Shown: positions 61,218-64,000 of the stretch, piece by piece
Position numbering within the stretch: position 1 is the stretch's first letter
Layout: each line of letters opens with the position of its first letter
Origin: Chitinophagaceae bacterium
Lineage (GTDB): Bacteria; Bacteroidota; Bacteroidia; Chitinophagales; Chitinophagaceae
Assembly: GCA_016720825.1 (NCBI GenBank)
Contig: JADKJV010000008.1
Coordinates: 177,528-241,527 of the forward strand
Direction: 5' to 3'
DNA: 64,000 bases
The notes under the pieces: model-generated
Seen by the model: the letters and a program-made list of their open reading frames with translations, nothing else
What the model was told of the DNA's origin: nothing
The model's database searches: none
Made by a program: the position numbers and the translations under genes

Positions 61218-62854
61218 TCCGCCATGAATTACATGCCCTGACAGAAAGAGTGAAGGCAAAACAAGAACATTTCAAACACAGGATCTGCGTTTGCTGTGGT
61301 GCGAGTTGTATTTCTTCAGGTGCTGAAGAGGTACTGCATAAACTGCAGGAAGAAATTAAATCGCGCGGCCTGGAAGAGACAGTGGAAGTAATCCCCACGG
61401 GATGTATGGGCCCCTGCAACCAGGGACCGCTTGTGAAATACCTTCCCGAGCAGACCATTTACCAAAAAGTGGATTGCGATAATATCCAGCGCGTCGTGCA
61501 AAGCCAGCTGGTTGAGAATAAACCACTGGAAGACCTGCTTTTATTTGCTGACTCACGTGAAAAGGCTTTTGTGAATGCGAATGAGGATCCTTTCTTCAAA
61601 CAGCAGCAGAAAATTGCTTTAAAAGATTGTGGTGATATTAATCCGGAGAGCATCGAGGATTACCTGATCGCGGGTGGTTACCAGGCGCTGGATAAAGCGC
61701 TGTTCCTGCTTTCCCCCGAAGAAGTGATTGCGGAGGTTAAACAAAGCCGGATCCGGGGCAGGGGTGGTGCCGGTTATCCCACTGGTTTGAAATGGGAAAC
61801 AGTATATAAATATGTGAGTGACCAGAAATATGTTATCTGCAACGGGGATGAAGGCGACCCGGGTGCATTTATGGACCGCAGTGTGCTGGAAGGGAATCCG
61901 CACCGGGTGCTGGAAAGTATGGCGATTGCCGGATATGCCATTGGTGCCACAAAAGGATATGCATATATCCGCGGGGAATACCCGCTGGAAATTAAACGAT
62001 TTGAACTGGCGATCAAACAAGCCACCAAAACCGGTTTGCTGGGCAAGAATATCCTGGGCAGCAATTTCAGGTTTGAAGTGGAAGTGCGTATCGGTGCCGG
62101 TGCAGTTGTGTGTGGTGAAGAAACGGCACTCATTGCTTCGATTGAAGGAAAGAGAGGCACACCCAGACCCCGTCCGCCATTCCCGGCTGAGTCAGGACTT
62201 TGGGGAAAACCCACACTAATTAATAATGTAGAAACTTTTGCAGCGATCGCACCAATTATATTAAATGGTGGTGAATGGTACAGTGAAACCGGTACACCCA
62301 AAAGTGCAGGAACGAAAGTATTTGCGCTTGCGGGGAAAATTAATTACTCCGGACTGATAGAAGTTCCTATGGGCACCACGTTGCGGGAAATCGTTTTTGA
62401 TATTGGCGGTGGCATACAGAACGGGGCGGAATTTAAAGCAGCCCAGACTGGTGGTCCTTCCGGCGGATGTATACCTGCAGCACACCTGGATGTGAAGATG
62501 GACTATGAATCACTGATGAGTCTCGGATCTATTATGGGCTCCGGTGGTTTGATCGTAATGGATAAAAGTTCCGACATGGTGGATGTGGCGCGTTATTTTA
62601 TGGAATTCAGCATGGATGAAAGTTGCGGAAAATGTATTCCGTGCCGGGTAGGCACGAAAATGATGCATGACCTGTTACAGAAGATCGGGGACGGGAAAGC
62701 GACGCAGATTGATCTTGACCGGCTGGAAGAACTGGCAGAATATGTGCGTGACACGAGTTTGTGTGGTCTCGGTGCTTCGGCCCCGAATCCTTTGCTGAGC
62801 ACATTGCGGCATTTCCGGGAAGAATATGTAAGTAAAATCCTGCCGGCGGAATAA
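61214..62854 (+). CDS. hoxF: HoxF: NADH-binding diaphorase subunit (second copy)
   Basis: 546 residues. Residues about 18-105 form a thioredoxin-like [2Fe-2S] domain (RICVCCGASCISSG and IPTGCMGPCNQGP). The FMN/NADH domain follows: RGRGGAGYPTGLKWETV, ICNGDEGDPGAFMDRSVLEG, GAGAVVCGEETALIASIEGKRGTPRPRPP. The [4Fe-4S] site ESCGKCIPCRVG and distal TSLCGLGASAPNP complete it. It has no C-terminal 2[4Fe-4S] extension, so it fits HoxF of the cyanobacterial type better than HydB/HndC of bifurcating enzymes. It overlaps hoxE. Confidence 0.93.
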   Translation: MIRHELHALTERVKAKQEHFKHRICVCCGASCISSGAEEVLHKLQEEIKSRGLEETVEVIPTGCMGPCNQGPLVKYLPEQTIYQKVDCDNIQRVVQSQLVENKPLEDLLLFADSREKAFVNANEDPFFKQQQKIALKDCGDINPESIEDYLIAGGYQALDKALFLLSPEEVIAEVKQSRIRGRGGAGYPTGLKWETVYKYVSDQKYVICNGDEGDPGAFMDRSVLEGNPHRVLESMAIAGYAIGATKGYAYIRGEYPLEIKRFELAIKQATKTGLLGKNILGSNFRFEVEVRIGAGAVVCGEETALIASIEGKRGTPRPRPPFPAESGLWGKPTLINNVETFAAIAPIILNGGEWYSETGTPKSAGTKVFALAGKINYSGLIEVPMGTTLREIVFDIGGGIQNGAEFKAAQTGGPSGGCIPAAHLDVKMDYESLMSLGSIMGSGGLIVMDKSSDMVDVARYFMEFSMDESCGKCIPCRVGTKMMHDLLQKIGDGKATQIDLDRLEELAEYVRDTSLCGLGASAPNPLLSTLRHFREEYVSKILPAE

Positions 62855-62881
62855 ATTGATTAAGCATTTTAATGTGTTTGT

Positions 62882-63589
62882 ATGAATAAGATACCTGTAG
62901 TCATCAATGATACAAAACTGGAAGTGGATCCGCATAAAACCATTTTGGAAGTATGCCGTGAACATGATATTGAGATCCTTACCATGTGCCACCTCAAGGG
63001 TATTATTGATATCGGTGCCTGCCGCCTCTGCCTGGTGGAAGTGGAAGGCGTACATAAACTGATGTCGGCCTGCACCACCAAAGTGGCGCCTAATATGGTT
63101 GTGAAGACCAGTACTGAAAGGATCAGGCGCTACCAGCTTATTACTACTGAATTGTTTTTTGCAGAACGCAATCACGTATGTGCGGTTTGTGTGTCGAACG
63201 GAAAATGTGAATTGCAGCAGCTGGGTTATAAAGTCGGGTTAGACAGTATCCGTTATCCATTCTTGTATCCGCAATGCGATGTGGATACTTCCCATGCCTG
63301 GTATGTGATGGATCATAACCGCTGTATCATGTGCACCAGATGTGTGCGTGTTTGCAATGAAGTGGAAGGGGCTCATAACTGGGATGTGATGAACCGCGGA
63401 CACCAGGTACGGATCATTTCTGATTTCAATACACCCTGGGGTGAATCAATTTCCTGTACATCCTGCGGCAAATGCCTGCATGCCTGCCCGACCGGGGCGA
63501 TCTGGCCCAAAGCCATTGTACAGGGCCAGCTGCAAAAAAATCCGGCAATGATCACTGAACTGATCGCAAGAAGAAAAATGAAACTATAA
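62882..63589 (+). CDS. hoxU: HoxU: diaphorase iron-sulfur subunit (second copy)
   Basis: 235 residues, the standard HoxU length. Clusters: [2Fe-2S] in LTMCHLKGIIDIGACRLCLV with the distal Cys in SACTTK; His-ligated [4Fe-4S] in NHVCAVCVSNGKCELQQ; two complete ferredoxin motifs CIMCTRCVRVCNE and CTSCGKCLHACPTGA. It therefore has one more [4Fe-4S] site than the fused HoxU-HoxY on the other strand. It lies 27 nt after hoxF. Confidence 0.94.
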   Translation: MNKIPVVINDTKLEVDPHKTILEVCREHDIEILTMCHLKGIIDIGACRLCLVEVEGVHKLMSACTTKVAPNMVVKTSTERIRRYQLITTELFFAERNHVCAVCVSNGKCELQQLGYKVGLDSIRYPFLYPQCDVDTSHAWYVMDHNRCIMCTRCVRVCNEVEGAHNWDVMNRGHQVRIISDFNTPWGESISCTSCGKCLHACPTGAIWPKAIVQGQLQKNPAMITELIARRKMKL

Positions 63590-63602
63590 ACGAATCTGAT
63601 CT

Positions 63603-64000
63603 ATGAAAAAAAAGAAATTAGCCACGATCTGGCTGGGTGGATGTTCAGGATGCCATATGTCGCTGCTCGATATCGATGAGAGGATACTGGATGTGGTGAA
63701 GCTCGCCGATATCGTGAAAAGCCCGGTGGTGGATGGGAAAACATTACCTGAAGTGGATATCGCAATTGTGGAAGGTGCTATCACCAGCGATGAACACCAT
63801 CGTGAGATTATTCATATCCGTAAGCAGGCGAAGATCCTGATCGCCCTGGGTGATTGCGCTGTGATGACGAATGTATCCGGCATGCGGAATTATTTCAACC
63901 TGCAGGATGTAATCAATACATCTTACGTCAATGCCGTGAGTAACGATGATTCAGGTGTGGTTCCGGATAATCCCTGTCTTTTAAAATTAAATGATAAAGT
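63603..64000 (+). CDS. hoxY: HoxY: [NiFe] hydrogenase small subunit (partial, cut by window end)
   Basis: The ATG at 63603 lies 13 nt after the hoxU stop; 132 codons are visible and the frame is open at the right edge. MKKKKLATIWLGGCSGCHMSLLDIDERIL carries the first two proximal-cluster Cys, then VDIAIVEGAITSDEHHREI and ILIALGDCAVMTNVSGMRN with the next Cys. It is HoxY of a group 3d enzyme. The remaining ligand (PGCPP region) and a probable hoxH lie beyond the window. Confidence 0.93.
   Translation, partial: MKKKKLATIWLGGCSGCHMSLLDIDERILDVVKLADIVKSPVVDGKTLPEVDIAIVEGAITSDEHHREIIHIRKQAKILIALGDCAVMTNVSGMRNYFNLQDVINTSYVNAVSNDDSGVVPDNPCLLKLNDK

Noticed and set aside
61774..62301. 175-residue minus-strand frame inside hoxF
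   Set aside because: It is the mirror of a conserved coding sequence with normal codon pattern on the plus strand.
61214..62854. Electron-bifurcating HydB/HndC-type subunit
   Set aside because: The C-terminal 2[4Fe-4S] ferredoxin extension is absent, and the next genes are HoxU and HoxY rather than an [FeFe] hydrogenase.

Overview
The window reads as a chromosomal segment of a Bacteroidota bacterium, most likely family Chitinophagaceae. The reasons are the Type IX secretion C-terminal sorting domains at 3-68 and 3490-3736, promoters of the TTTG / TAnnTTTG type (clearest upstream of pfkA), lipoproteins and Tat-exported sugar enzymes typical of the phylum, a NagB fused to a PIG-L domain, and many word-like intergenic inverted repeats. 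The family assignment is inference. No phage, transposase, plasmid or CRISPR gene was found.

Layout. 1-9.6 kb: end of one T9SS cargo gene, a large T9SS adhesin-like protein (one apparent frameshift), a VIT-family metal transporter, ornithine aminotransferase, ispE, a DUF151 nuclease and etfBA. 9.7-13 kb: a small TPR protein, tilS, a rhomboid protease and rlmH. 13-18.7 kb: a FecR-like protein and a CHASE2 membrane protein, divergent from a secreted caspase-TPR protein. 18.7-20.4 kb: a gene-poor repeat zone with tRNA-Arg(ACG) and a broken tRNA copy carrying an insert. 20.4-31.5 kb: a BI-1 homologue, amino-sugar catabolism (NagB-PIG-L, GH20 hexosaminidase), a CocE-type hydrolase, two pirins with an FMN reductase, and a glycosylasparaginase. 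31.6-41.7 kb: cutC, then two divergent transcription units holding a GMC oxidoreductase with its subunit 3, cytochrome c, a DUF1080 3-keto-disaccharide hydrolase, three xylose-isomerase-like TIM barrels, a Gfo/Idh/MocA enzyme and an MFS carrier. Together these form a predicted periplasmic 3-keto-sugar pathway. 42-49.6 kb: pfkA-pyk (pyk frameshifted in this sequence), an unrecognised secreted protein, an RmlD-like reductase, arginase and two tandem double-domain universal stress proteins.

49.7-64 kb is a dense hydrogenase island and the most striking part. On the minus strand lie a soluble NAD-linked group 3d [NiFe] hydrogenase (hoxF, a fused hoxU-hoxY, hoxH and its endopeptidase), then a membrane-bound Ech-type group 4 hydrogenase in echABCDEF order, then hypA. 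Head to head on the plus strand starts a second, cyanobacterial-style diaphorase and small subunit (hoxE, hoxF, hoxU, hoxY), cut off by the window edge. The two diaphorases differ in iron-sulfur ligands. The island could link NADH, ferredoxin, H2 and an ion gradient in one cell.

A further theme is the non-coding DNA. Almost every gap between convergent or tail-to-head genes holds imperfect inverted repeats built from a few recurring words (ACCACAAAG, TTACCAG, CCAAATTCCAAAC, CATTCCAAC, CTATTGGC, GCCTGCCCGCCGAAGCG). Several of these begin exactly at, or even supply, the stop codon of the preceding gene. Three conserved genes carry single or double indels, which suggests residual assembly errors as much as real pseudogenes.
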